The notes: generated from the letters alone by a model not told the origin. DNA of 64,000 bases from Sipunculus nudus (GCA_026874595.1 CM049314.1:65074800-65138799); one strand, 5' to 3'; shown: positions 12,606-25,360, counted from the first letter of the stretch. A program made the numbers and translations.

Positions 12606-13855
12606 AAATTACATTTTACTTGTTTTAACGCCGTTATTTTTTGCCACTGGTCACGTGACCAGATATTCTCTCTATTTATCTGGAACCAGTTGTATGATAG
12701 ACTGATTGCCAGTGATCGCGGGAAAGATGAAAACTTCCGAGAAAACGGAATGTGATTTTGAGCAATTACCAAGTCCACCTTGGATGATGTTCAGTCTTGG
12801 GCTCAGAGATGGTTTCCTGTAGCAACCCAAATTTTGAAATTAAAAGGTGAGTCAAACGTTATGTTTGTGAACAGTATGTATATGTATAATATCGCTCATT
12901 GAGAACTCTTATTCATGCTTTTTATAAATTACAACGACATTTTGACTTCAATAGAATTAATATGCATCCGAAAGTACGAACCACCATTCAGATACAGTAA
13001 TGAGACAAATCCTATACAGGGTTATGTACAGGATTTTGGAAAGGGGGGAGGGGGATCTAACTTGGTGGGGGGTGGATTTCCAAAAAAAAGGCCTTACTTT
13101 TCAAAAGCGAGTGGGATACAGCCTATAATTCACTGCTTGCCAGTGTATGGGGGGGGGGGCTGTCTTGACCACTTGGATTCCCCCCCCCCCCACACACACA
13201 CACACCTGAATATAAGCTCACAATTAAGCTGTAGCATCAATTAATCTTCAAGGGTGAGGGAAGGACCCCATTAAGTAAGTACATTTAAGAGGGGCCAATC
13301 AAGTAAGCAGGAATGTTAATGACTGTAGCAGTCTTTGATATTTATTTTGGAGTGTTTTCATATTTTAAAAAGTTGCTTTAAATAGACATGTTGTTTTAAT
13401 ATTTTTTTTAAAGTAAAGCAAGTGAAGCTTTTTATTAGAAACTACTGTACAAACCTCAATGTAGTTCAGCAAAACCAAGAGACATCTTTTAGAATTCTTT
13501 AAGAACAGACGCTAGAAGGAGCCTTGTGGTTAACATGTATGGACTGCTGAGTAGATAAGATATTTATTTAAACAGCACTTGATCAAATGTGACGTGTGAT
13601 GAAAATGTTGCTGTTTCAAGAAGCAGGCTATGCAAAGATAGTTTTGTTAGATTTTTTTCAAGGCATTTTTACTGAAACCTAGAATTTGAAGATATATAAG
13701 GAAGACATAAGTAATATATGATTAGAACGATAAAATAAGCATTTTAAAAACCTGTAACTATGTGCAGTATCATATTTGTGTAGATTAAAGTCTGCAGCAT
13801 GTTCAAACACTACCTCACGGGCACAAAGTTAACAAAATGGTAATTTATGCATCTT

Positions 13856-14672
13856 ATCAAGGCTGAATGTGTGTACATGGGTGGTGGTGGAGGAATGGGT
13901 TCCAGGGTACCAAGGCCGGATGTTTGAATGGAGTCCAGTTTACCAATGCTGGATGTGTGTACATGGATGTTGGTGGAATGGAGTCCAGGTTACCAAGGCT
14001 GGATGTATATACATGTATGTTGGTGGAATGGGGTCTAGGGTAACAAGGATGGATGTGAGCACATTGGCAGTGGAGGGGGATAGGGTGCAGGGTACCAGTG
14101 CTGGATGCATGTATATTGGTGGTGCTTGTGGAATGGGATTCAGGATACCAAGTCTGGATGTGTGAATACATGACTGATGGTGGACTGGGGTCGAGGGTAC
14201 CAAGGCTGGATGTGTGTGTATATGGGTGTTCATGGAATGGGGTCTAGGGTAGCAAGGCTGGAAGTGTGAATACATGACTGGTGGTGGTCTGGGTTCCAGG
14301 GTACAAAGGCTGGGTATGTGTTCATAGGTGTTTGTGGGATGTGGTCCAGGGTACCGAGGCTGGATGCAGTATATGGGTGGTGTTTGTGGAATGGGATTCA
14401 GGATACCAAGTTTGGATGTGTGTACATGGGTGTTAGTGGACTATGATCAAGGATAACAAGGCTTGATGTGTACATTGCTTTCGGTGGAATGGGGTCTAAG
14501 GGTACCAAGGCTGGATTTGTACATGGATGTTCGTGGTGGGACTGGTCTGAATACCCAGGTTGGATGTGTAAATATTAGTGGTGGTATGGTTTCCAGGGTA
14601 CCAAGGCTGGATACGGGTATATGGGTGGTAATGGTGGTTTAGTGGTTTCCAGTTTACCCAAGCTGGAGTGAA
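13856..14672. repeat. 50-53 bp minisatellite, about 15 units
   Basis: Tandem imperfect units of the form GGATGTGTGTACATGGGTG followed by TTGGTGGAATGGGGTCCAGG and GTACCAAGGCT. Successive GGATG positions (13951, 14001, 14051, 14103, 14156, 14208) are 50-53 bp apart; one early unit is truncated to 33 bp. Because the period is close to a multiple of three, long frames open on both strands, but they are translations of the repeat and not genes. Confidence 0.9.
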
Positions 14673-14825
14673 CTCGGGCAGATAGTGATTATTTAATTAA
14701 GAAATTCTTGCTTCACTTTATCCAAATTTTGGATTTTTACACAAATATGCAAATTTTTCCCTCCTTGACAATTTTCGGTAATAGTTGAATTTTTTTTGTT
14801 TACATATTTGCATATAATATATTTT

Positions 14826-16058
14826 CAGGGTTGGCAGTTTTATCCACAGCAGGTTTAATCCAGAGGATAAATCTGGATTAATCTAGAAAAGATAAAACAG
14901 GTTTTATCCAGTTTCATCAGAAGTTTGGGTGTAAACTGTCTGTGAAGTGAACATTTTATATAAAGTTTAGCTTTCCACTGTAAAATAATAAGTTCTAATA
15001 AGAAATATTTGTGTCTTGTTGACTGAATTATTGTTTCCATATAGTTTTTTTTAAACAATAACATAACATCTTAAAAACAAATACAGACATGTAATACATA
15101 CAAACAAAGGCACTTAGGATGAACCTACATTATACATAAGACATAGACACATGCATAAAAGAAGCTACATGCATAAATTGTATATCTACTCCTTGGTCTA
15201 CTGATCTACTCATTGGTCCCCATATAGTTAAACATAAAACAAACATTTCTTGTCACAGATCTCTACTGAAATTGATGCATGATTTAATAATCAGTTTTAC
15301 ACTTGAAATTAATTCTCTTCATTAGAGTGACTTTAAATAACATCAAATACTTTTTACATTGCACTATAAGGAAGCTTAACAACTGCAGTTCGCGCAAGTT
15401 TAGTTAAACTCCACAACCAGTGGTACCATATATTGTCCAGTCATATTTTCACATATTAATATCCTTTTGGCCACTGATAAGGCATGTTTACACAAGCAGC
15501 AACAGTGGGCTACCATTTGACAACCAGCCAGCCATGACAGCCATGACAAACCTTCATTGGATCAAAGTCATCCAGGCATACTCTTCCACTGGACTCTTAG
15601 TTTCCCCCCATTAGTTGCTGACAATTTGGCTGCAAAGGTCACCCTGTACCCTACCCACTGACTATGAGTAAATATTTGGTGGCTGAGGATGATGCCATGA
15701 AGGTGATATCCTATTGAAAAATTGACCACCAGACAGAAAAGTATCATAGAAGAAAAAGGGACTGCTTCTCAAACTGGTGTTTGTTGAGCATGAGCTACAG
15801 TGGCTGCTGACAACAGCGAAAATTAACCTTGGGAACTGGATATCAAGCTTACATATTGTTAGTATATTAACAAACCTTATGAATTTATTTATCAAGGTTA
15901 GCATAAATGTTAATTTACTTAAATTTTACAAGGTGATTCTTAGTTTGATCCAGTTTAATCCTGTATAATCTGGATAAAACTAGATTAAACCAGATAAAAC
16001 CCAGTTTTATCCATTGTCCGGGATTAATCAAGTTTTATCCGGATAAAACCCAACCCTG
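14826..16058. mobile_element. Non-autonomous hAT element, 1233 bp, perfect 8-bp TSD
   Basis: The element starts CAGGGTTGGCAGTTTTATCC and ends with the reverse complement of CAGGGTTGGGTTTTATCC. The sequence TATATTTT sits immediately outside both ends (14818-14825 and 16059-16066). An 8-bp target duplication with CAG-type termini is the hAT signature. The subterminal zones are packed with GGATAAAAC / GTTTTATCC / GGATTAA motifs in both orientations (14850-14920 and 15945-16045), typical of transposase-binding subterminal repeats. No frame above about 80 codons and nothing like a hAT dimerisation domain, so it must depend on an outside transposase. Confidence 0.85.
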
Positions 16059-16066
16059 TATATTTT

Positions 16067-19000
16067 TAATCCTCAGTTAAATATATAGTACGTGTAATGT
16101 TTTTATCTTGTTCTTGTCAATACCACTGAATAAATAAATGACAGATACTTGCAACAGATTATGCTAACCAGCAGCTTTATTTTCCTTTGGGGTCTTTGAT
16201 TTAATTCATTGATAGATTTATAGATTTTGATTCAATTGTTGTAAACATTCATGTTATTCCATTAGAGAGGTATAACTATTAGAGATCTTATTCTTAAATA
16301 TCACCATTATGTTACCAGGTGTAAACGGTATTTGAATAAAATGTATGAAGTAGACATTTTCATTTTATAAAAAAAAACCCTCCATATAAATAGCTGTTAT
16401 TTATTCGTGTTAAACTTATGTCAATATCTAGTTGATGTCAGTGTATTCCTTGCAGTTGCATGTAAGAATTGTCAGCTGTGCTGCTGACAGTTAATACTAT
16501 TTTCTCTTTTTCTCCAAACTCATCATGGAAATAACACCATTTAGCTTCGATAAAATGCTACAATTTTTTTAGAAAGATGTCAAAGAAAATTCATTTTCTA
16601 CACAAGAGGGTACAGAACCAACACCCTGTTTTATCATAGACCATGGAGAAGTGAGGTCAAGTGCTATTTTGAGTGACTCCATGAACATATATTTATTGAA
16701 TAATGGTTCAGTATGGGAAACCTCGTAACTGCTTCTAGGCTGGTACTATATTCTTAAAGGGGCTTAATCACCTATCTGACTGTTATAAACTAAAGGTTAT
16801 CCCTTGGAGCTTTTATAAAAATAGGCCAGAAAACGTGGATATCACTGCACACAGGCTGCTTGTTTTGCTTAAATCAACGTGTTTACAATATGTCGGGGCT
16901 TGCTAAAATAATCAAAACAAAGACACCTGGCACCAAGTCAGATAAACCAGAGCTTTGCAAATAGCTTTTTGCAACAAATAAGCTTTCACATCCACATATA
17001 TGCAACCTACCACTTTAGGTTACATGTGTTTCCCTTTTGTCAATATTGCTGTGTTTATAAACATGTTGTAGATAAACAAGTACCAACATTCATCACGAAG
17101 GCATTGTTAGAATTTTTTCACATTCGAAACTACCTCTAGATTATTTATGTATACACAGAGGAAGCCAGAAATCACGTACATTGTTTTTCAAAAGGTAGGT
17201 GAATGGGCACCTTTAATATAACTTACCCAGCACAATACATGCAACTTCTCAACCCACTTCAGAAAGAGATTCTTGAAAATAAAGTGTCTAGCAGGGACAA
17301 GTCAACTTCTTACAAGCTTCTTCCACAGTTTGTGGTTGCATTAAAATAATTTGATTCTTTTGTTACATCCTTAGCATTCTACATATCTTCTAAGAAATGT
17401 TTTAAGAATTTCAGTATTCACATATGTAAAATTTTTCTTTCTTTTTTATGGTAATTTAATTTTTCCAACTTTTAGTAAAAGTCAAGTGTTACAGTGTTTG
17501 ATGAATCACTGTGAACATACAGCAGTTAGTTAATCTTGTACATTCTGGCTGATTTATCATGCATTTCATTATATGTATGAGGCTTCATTTGCACTGATCT
17601 TGTGATTATGTTTAGGTTCCATATGTGATGGTACAGGCTGTATATGGCAATATGGTAATTTGTAGTATTTATTTGTCATGGTTGATTGCATTATTGTAAC
17701 CTTTTGAAGCTTCAAGTATTTAAGGACAGGGACCTTGTTTTGGGATTCCAAATTAAAATTTTTATGTAAGTGATACATACCAAGGATTTGGTATTATGAA
17801 AATATTAGGTGTTTAATTAGCAAGCTTTCAGTATTGCTGTGATAGATCCTTTTGATACACTTATCTTAGTGGCAGCTGATGTACCTCTCAACTATGCTGC
17901 AGTGCTGAGAAATCTTCAGTCATGGAGACTTTGTTAATGCCAGTCTTTTCTGCATTTTATTTTACACTTTTGGGCTGTAAAATATTTGCTGCAGTCAGAC
18001 TGAAGCTAGAAACATGTGAATATATTGGCATGTATGAATTATGTAAATGCTCATTCAAGATCTGAGATCAGTGTTGCTACCCTCTAAAACATATAACATA
18101 TTACACAGTCAGCTTAATATAATTGTGATATATGCAGTTGTTACAGTGCATGCAAAAATTTAATCTATCGGTACTTATAATTTGCATTTTATCAAAAAGA
18201 TATTATGCTGGTAATCCTTAGTTGTTTTCTGCTTCAGGATGTGTTTGGTCAGATTCTAGAAAACTGTCCAACATAAAAAATTATCTAAAAGGAATATATA
18301 CTTCATAACAAATTGAATACTCATAAAATAAAATGCATGCTTCAAGTGTTCTTTTGGAAGAAGAAAGAAATGTTAATGTTAAGAAAAATTTGAACTGATA
18401 CACTAAAATGTTCTTGTAGCTATCAGAAAATTCAAGAACAACTTTTAAAGAGGTTTTATCAAATAATTGCTCAACTTTACAATTTTTAGCTCCTTGACTA
18501 AGACTCCTTGGGTTTTATGTGTTTAGAATTAAATGCCAGTTTTCTACAAGCTGTATTTTAAAATTTCAGTTGTAAATTGTAATAGGTTTAAACTTATTTA
18601 TAATAAATTAAAGCCATGAGAGCAGCTACTTTGGGCCATTATTTAAATGTTTTGAATCTGTTTTCTCTTGAATTGTCAGCTAAGTTGATTTCCTAAATAA
18701 AATTAAATTTCCGAAATAAAATATTGAAATAAACTTGCAAATGGGTGTATACATTATAGAATTTCAATCAAATCCCTTAAGCTAGCTGGGCATTAGTGTG
18801 CATAACACTGGTGTTCGCATTCAGGTACATTGAGTAAATGTTCAAATTATTTCATTTTTAGCTAACTGGCAATATGTTAATCAGTTTTAAGAAATATTTA
18901 TAAAGTTTTTCTTAATCAAATGGATCGTTTCATCACCAATCTTTTTCCCTTATTGCAATTATTAAATTATATGTGTATTATTATACTTTAGCTAACCTAC

Positions 19001-20158
19001 ACTTTCTTCCTTTTTATATATTTCCAAGGGTTTCATACAGTCCCAGTGGGTATTATTACATGCATATTACAGTCAGCTAGTTGAAATACTAATACTTATA
19101 CAAATGTGTGATCATGGGAGGCCCCAGCATCTTCCATGTTGTCCATTAAATTGTACAGTCCACACCAAACACACCAAATGTGTAAGTAATACAACTCGGT
19201 AGAGCATATTATGTGTATATTTATATGCTGAACATTTTAAAAATATTAATAAAAAATAAAATATTGTCTCATTTCCGTTTTATAATACTAGAATTTTATA
19301 CAGATATTTTCGTTACCAATTCTAGCTGAGCGCCATGACCCACAAGTCCCTTGTTAATCATTGTGCAGCAATTCAGCTTAGGTTTGCTAGATTAATTATT
19401 GCTGTAATTCATAGTTTATAATATTTGTGTATACAACTATAGGAAGGCAAAATTGTACCAGTACTGGTACATTTAGTATCGATATGATTAATATTACATG
19501 CAGACAACAGATATTGATATAGATACTAAATAAATCTGATCTTACTTAATCATGGTCTGTCATGGAAATAGTAGTTAGGTTGCTGTTGATGTGCATGACT
19601 ACATCTATTATAAAAGAAGACTTACAGAAAACTGTGTATTTCAAATATAATTTACATGACCTTTTCCGATATAGGTTGGTATTGTGTAATCCACATTTTT
19701 ATTCCAAGCATTTTTAAACTCACGAAAATGTTGTAGAAGCAAGGAACTGCCATCAGAATATCAGCATTGCCCATCTTTAATATACTTATGTATAAAATAT
19801 TCTTTTTTTTTTCATCTTTTGAGACGAGTTCATGCCTTATAAAATGATTTGGTAAAAGTTATGAGTCATATTAGATAAGGTTTCGTCTTTAGCACCTGGC
19901 TATTTATTATATGATCTGGAACATTTAGGAAGACAATCATTTAATGATGGTTCCTGAGAGCTTTATATTATAACCCATAATTGATAATCCATACTTGTAC
20001 CGTTCAGTACATCCTCCAAATTAGGAAGCATTGTCTAAGGATATTTTATCCTTCCAGTAAATTTGTGAGTTGTTTCATCAGAAGCGAATCGTCAGGTTTT
20101 GGTAATGGTTGCAGTAGACATCAAACCACAAAGAACATTTTCTGTGACTTTAAATATT
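16067..20158. other. No supported gene; AT-rich filler
   Basis: Four kilobases without a recognisable exon, RNA gene or clear repeat on either strand. Open frames stay at or below about 70 codons and look random. It forms the right part of the block that splits the LINE. Confidence 0.5.
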
Positions 20159-20258
20159 TTTCAGAACATGTTTTATTTTGTAGACATTTTTGAGAGATGA
20201 TGCAAATGCAAATATGCCTTTGATGGGCAAATGAAATATAATTTGTTCTTGGAAAAAT

Positions 20259-20880
20259 GAACCATGTCTTTAAGCATGTTTCATATGAAACATATTATAT
20301 ATAAAAACATGTAACACTAAGACATGTTTTACTCTAAGTTTAAACATGTATCTTTGGTAAACACGTTTCGAAAAATGGGACAACTACACGTTTTAGGCTG
20401 AACAGACGTTTTAGATAGTAACATGTTTAATGAAAAGTGAAACATGTCTTAAAACATGTCTTATATGTAACATATTTCATATAAAGACATGTAACACTGA
20501 GACATGTTTTACTCTTAGTTTAAAACATGTTTCTTAGGGGAAAACATGTTTCGAAAAATGGGACAACTACACGTTTTAGGCTAAACAAACGTTTTAAATA
20601 GTTACATGTGTTTTGAAAAATGAAACATGTCTTAAGACATGTCTTATATGCGACAAATTTCATATAAAAACATATAACACAGAGACATGTTTTACCTTAC
20701 TGTCCATGAAATTTTCTCCGTGTGCGAAACATGTTTTATATATAAACATGTTTCAAGAGGATTAAAAACATGTTTTGGCCGTTGAAACATCAGTGAGTCA
20801 TGAAACATGCTGGAAACATGTTTCGAAAAATGGGACAGAATGGTGTTTTAAATAGAAACATGAAACATGTCCTCAGTTTT
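20259..20880. repeat. ~180-bp tandem units rich in AAACATGTTT
   Basis: Units starting GAAACATGTCTTAA-like at 20259, 20439 and 20622 are 180-183 bp long. Each carries internal TCGAAAAATGGGACAACTAC and CACGTTTTAGGCT segments in the first two, diverging in the third. AAACATGT and its palindromes occur many times per unit. The last unit forms the left part of the 1528-bp tandem duplication. Confidence 0.8.
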
Positions 20881-22131
20881 TAGAGGGTTTATACCTAAAA
20901 AGGATTGAACGGTCTCGACCCATCATATCTACGTGATCTTCTTGTTCAATATATTCCGTTAAGGTCCCTGCGTTCTGCAAAAAAAAAGTGCTTGCTGATA
21001 ATAACGACGGCCAGGACGGTGGCATTCGGGGAGAAATGTTTTCGGATAGCTGCCCTGGCTGTGGAACAGTTAACCTCACATTGTAAAACACGCTGATTCT
21101 TATGCACCCGAGGCAGCGGAAATCTTGCGCTTCTAATGAAGCTACTGATTTTCCCGCTGCATGGTTTGACCGTTTATGATACATAAGGTGAGACACCAGG
21201 TCGAGGAACGTTGTCTGGCAGCCAACCAAATGCCAGTTAACAAACACTCGACAGGCACCATGGCTCCGCCCATAGCTGCGCTTCAAGGGAATTTCAGATG
21301 CACTCAAGTGGTTACTCTTAGTAAAAAATAGTCGAATTTTAATTGCTCCCTGTACGTTCTAGCATCATGGACCAATTCGATTATGAAATTACGACTATTT
21401 TAGCCTAGCCATGTATCCGTTTGCCACCAAAACGGAAATCAGCCAGTGAGATGTGCACGGAGCTAAAGTTGTTACATTTCGTTTAAATTACAGCTCACCA
21501 TCCGGGCAACCTGTGTTCACAAGGACTTGTCCAAACCTCAGTTGAGCCATTCTCTCCGAGCCTGTGGCCTGTTCAAACGGTTCCCGGGGCGATGAGCTGT
21601 CACTCAAAACGAAATGAACAACATTGGCTCTGTGTTTCCTCGCTTGGCAGGTAAACCGTTTTGTCTTCCAGCACAGGGTCTCATCTGATTGGACCAAAAT
21701 ACAGTGCTCTCCTCTAGTGTAGCGATTCAGGATACGAGGTCAAAACAAACAGCCCTTACGCTATAGGTAGTAAGCCTATACGTAAAGCGCTGTGTAAAGA
21801 GCGTAGCTGATTCTTTAGTTATATTTAAATCGAGTTTAATTACGTAATTATTTAAATCATACTAGATTGAAACACTTACCTGCACTAATGGTTATCATTG
21901 TTACTTTTCATAGTACTGTGCGTTTTACTGTAGCTTTCATTGTAGCGATTTAGCGCAGGGTTTTATTATGGATTATTCATACTATCATATTTATTATAAA
22001 TACTATCAGAGACATTAATAATAATAATAAAACTACTACTACTACTAATAATAATAAAAATAATAATACTAATAGTAATAAGAAGAACAATACTAATGAT
22101 ATATAATAATAATAAAAATAAAGAATTATCA
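20604..22131. repeat. 1528-bp tandem duplication, unit 1
   Basis: Every base compared here recurs exactly 1528 bp downstream, with only a C/T change (21893 and 23421) and small changes in the trinucleotide tract noticed. The unit contains the ACATGTTT end, a LINE tail fragment, about 900 bp of anonymous sequence and an (AAT/ACT)n tract. Two minus-strand frames of 144 and 69 codons are preserved simply because the units are nearly identical. Near identity means a very recent event or an assembly duplication. Confidence 0.95.
20902..21110 (+). mobile_element. LINE reverse-transcriptase tail, second part
   Basis: The forward frame reads GLNGLDPSYLRDLLVQYIPL then RSLRSA, then TVAFGEKCFRIAA. A frameshift leads to PWLWNS*PHIV. 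These are the final landmarks of CR1/L2/Rex1-type ORF2 ('GL.PSYL.DLL..Y.P.RSLRS...GER.F..AAP.LWNSLP..I'). It continues the piece that ends at 12418. Frameshift and stop show it is inactive. Confidence 0.8.
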
Positions 22132-23659
22132 ACATGTGTTTTGAAAAATGAAACATGTCTTAAGACATGTCTTATATGCGACAAATTTCATATAAAAACA
22201 TATAACACAGAGACATGTTTTACCTTACTGTCCATGAAATTTTCTCCGTGTGCGAAACATGTTTTATATATAAACATGTTTCAAGAGGATTAAAAACATG
22301 TTTTGGCCGTTGAAACATCAGTGAGTCATGAAACATGCTGGAAACATGTTTCGAAAAATGGGACAGAATGGTGTTTTAAATAGAAACATGAAACATGTCC
22401 TCAGTTTTTAGAGGGTTTATACCTAAAAAGGATTGAACGGTCTCGACCCATCATATCTACGTGATCTTCTTGTTCAATATATTCCGTTAAGGTCCCTGCG
22501 TTCTGCAAAAAAAAAGTGCTTGCTGATAATAACGACGGCCAGGACGGTGGCATTCGGGGAGAAATGTTTTCGGATAGCTGCCCTGGCTGTGGAACAGTTA
22601 ACCTCACATTGTAAAACACGCTGATTCTTATGCACCCGAGGCAGCGGAAATCTTGCGCTTCTAATGAAGCTACTGATTTTCCCGCTGCATGGTTTGACCG
22701 TTTATGATACATAAGGTGAGACACCAGGTCGAGGAACGTTGTCTGGCAGCCAACCAAATGCCAGTTAACAAACACTCGACAGGCACCATGGCTCCGCCCA
22801 TAGCTGCGCTTCAAGGGAATTTCAGATGCACTCAAGTGGTTACTCTTAGTAAAAAATAGTCGAATTTTAATTGCTCCCTGTACGTTCTAGCATCATGGAC
22901 CAATTCGATTATGAAATTACGACTATTTTAGCCTAGCCATGTATCCGTTTGCCACCAAAACGGAAATCAGCCAGTGAGATGTGCACGGAGCTAAAGTTGT
23001 TACATTTCGTTTAAATTACAGCTCACCATCCGGGCAACCTGTGTTCACAAGGACTTGTCCAAACCTCAGTTGAGCCATTCTCTCCGAGCCTGTGGCCTGT
23101 TCAAACGGTTCCCGGGGCGATGAGCTGTCACTCAAAACGAAATGAACAACATTGGCTCTGTGTTTCCTCGCTTGGCAGGTAAACCGTTTTGTCTTCCAGC
23201 ACAGGGTCTCATCTGATTGGACCAAAATACAGTGCTCTCCTCTAGTGTAGCGATTCAGGATACGAGGTCAAAACAAACAGCCCTTACGCTATAGGTAGTA
23301 AGCCTATACGTAAAGCGCTGTGTAAAGAGCGTAGCTGATTCTTTAGTTATATTTAAATCGAGTTTAATTACGTAATTATTTAAATCATACTAGATTGAAA
23401 CACTTACCTGCACTAATGGTCATCATTGTTACTTTTCATAGTACTGTGCGTTTTACTGTAGCTTTCATTGTAGCGATTTAGCGCAGGGTTTTATTATGGA
23501 TTATTCATACTATCATATTTATTATAAATACTATCAGAGACATTAATAATAATAATAAAACTACTACTACTACTACTAATAATAATAATAATAATACTAA
23601 TAGTAATAAGAAGAACAATACTAATGATATATAATAATAATAAAAATAAAGAATTATCA
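22132..23659. repeat. 1528-bp tandem duplication, unit 2
   Basis: Second unit; begins directly after TTATCA with ACATGTGTTTTGAAAAATG, as does unit 1. It ends in the same (AAT/ACT)n tract, after which the sequence departs into an (AT)n array. Confidence 0.95.
22430..22638 (+). mobile_element. LINE reverse-transcriptase tail, duplicated copy
   Basis: Same as the fragment at 20902, carried along by the tandem duplication and sharing its frameshift. Confidence 0.8.
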
Positions 23660-23665
23660 ATAGCA

Positions 23666-23729
23666 ATATATATATATTTATATATATATATATATATATA
23701 TATTTGTACATATATATATATATATATAT
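23666..23729. repeat. (AT)n microsatellite
   Basis: Nearly pure AT with one short interruption, placed right after the tandem duplication. Confidence 0.95.
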
Positions 23730-24440
23730 GAAGCACACTTATTTCCTATTAATTTAATATAATGTAAATATCATAATACGTATCGCGATACGCTACCAAA
23801 TATTGTAATATAGTGCGATACGAAATTTGTAGTTGATACTAAGCCCTATAAATACCCAGCCCTAATTTTAGGCTGGTATATCAAATCCCACCTGGAATTA
23901 TCAAATCCCACCTGAGCAGGTGTATACACATGAATGGACAAGTCAGAATGTCGGGCCAATACATCAAACTTCCCTTAAATCCGGTTCACTGGGCTGACCA
24001 AACTTAGATGAAGCAGGAGCTGCCCCCAGTAACCGGAACAAATTGCTAGCTGCAGCTACTGCACCGAGTGAACTTTTGAACTGCACCTGGCTGCACTGAG
24101 TAAACTCTTGACATGTTGCGATATCTAAAATAGTTGGCAGTCTGACAAATATTAATAGATACTGACACATACTGTGCCTGTTGGTAAAATCTGTTTGCAC
24201 ATACTAAAAGGCTTTGGCTACAATGCTTTTTTAAGATTTTTTTTATCAAAATGTTTAGAACAACAAAAGAAGCAGTTCTTTCATTGTTTAAGGTACATTA
24301 ATTCCACGTAAATTATTTAAGTAAATTGGAACAAAGGCCTCCTAAGAATCATTTTTGTGCAATGTTACAGGAGCTGAAACTACTGTTTTGCCAAAGAGGA
24401 CCACTGCGGTCCTTAGTTTGAAATAGGCTTACTAATGGCC

Positions 24441-25360
24441 ACAAGACCATGTAAAAACAGATCGATGTAGGTGGCGCCAAAAAAACTGCGATTTCATATA
24501 TGAGTCAAGTGACCAGCATTTACACAAAAATTGGTGATGCTGGCTCCTGTCGTTTCTGAGATTGTTATGTTAGTATGTTTACTTGGCCAAATGACTTCGT
24601 TCAAATTTCTGTTACTTGGCCAAAATTCAACAAACCCGAACAATTTGAAAACACTCGTCGATAGCTTGTCTATTTCTTTGAAATACTGAACAATTTGGCT
24701 GACTTATTTAAGAGAAGCAAATTTTCAAAGGTTTCGTAATTTTTTCCTCATAAAATGTAAGTTATACAGGTTAATCCACATAAAGCTCCATTCCACAACA
24801 TTTGATATGTACATAAAATTTGGGGATGCTAGCTTCCGCTATTACTGAGAAATTATGGGTTAATGTATTGATGAGCGATGACCCTCGTACAAAAAAATGT
24901 TGATTCAGGTGGCACCACCAATACATCAGTTTCATGTATGACTCATGTGACCAACATTTGCATAAAATTTGGTGATCTTAGCTTCGGCCATTTCTGATAT
25001 AGTATTCGTAGTATCTATCTTTGGCTACATGACTATGTTCAGCTTCCTGTAACTCAACCAAAATTCACCAAACTGAAACCATTCAAATAAACTTGGGAGA
25101 TATTGTTTCAGGACATATTTCAGTGAAATATTGAACACTTCAGCTGGAAATGTTATTTTTTATAGCTTTTTAAATGCTGGTGCAGATAAATTAGCAAATT
25201 CTGATAGACTTTTTTAGATGACTGATTTTTTTTTGCATTAAATATGGTGATGCTGGTACCTTCCGTTTTCGAGATAGTATGAGGTAATGTACAGATGACT
25301 GACGACGGACGCCAGACGACGGACGACGTCACACCAAGCCAGAAGCTCACAGGTCTGCTT
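24441..25360. repeat. ~437-bp dispersed/tandem repeat ending in GACGACGGACG
   Basis: GGTGGCGCCA at about 24471 and GGTGGCACCA at about 24908 start two diverged units that share GTGACCAGCATTT, AAATTTGGTGATG and TTCTGAGAT-like segments in order. A third partial unit (from about 25225) ends in GACGACGGACGCCAGACGACG. The vocabulary overlaps the tandem repeat at 55484-56175. No protein coding. Confidence 0.6.

Larger units (their letters stand above)
12419..20893. mobile_element. ~8.5-kb insertion splitting a LINE, with ACATGTTT-rich ends
   Basis: This block separates two consecutive pieces of one LINE tail (12182-12418 and 20902-21110). Both of its ends are dense in ACATGTTT words. At the left they run ACATGTTTCG into the block; at the right, read on the other strand, ACATGTTTCATG, so they are broadly inverted. 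Sequence at the breaks is A-rich on both sides (CTCAAAAAATG and CCTAAAAAGG), so a target duplication cannot be fixed. Inside lie a 50-53 bp minisatellite, a nested hAT-like element and AT-rich filler, with no transposase, polymerase or integrase frame. Reading: a large non-autonomous or decayed element, or a complex rearrangement. Its family is unknown. Confidence 0.5.

Noticed and set aside
13857-14275. Frames of 98-111 codons on both strands
   Set aside because: They are translations of the 50-53 bp minisatellite.
20873-21307. 144-codon minus-strand frame, repeated identically at 22401-22835
   Set aside because: It lies opposite a plus-strand LINE reverse-transcriptase remnant and has no recognisable domain. 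It is identical in both places only because the 1528-bp units are nearly identical.
21488-21697. 69-codon minus-strand frame ending at a GTGAGC donor-like site, repeated at 23016
   Set aside because: No acceptor or homology supports an exon; too short to stand alone.
23770-23872. CGTATCGCGATACG palindrome and TACCCAGCCCTA end, perhaps a DNA-transposon terminus
   Set aside because: No matching second end or target duplication was found, so no element could be delimited.
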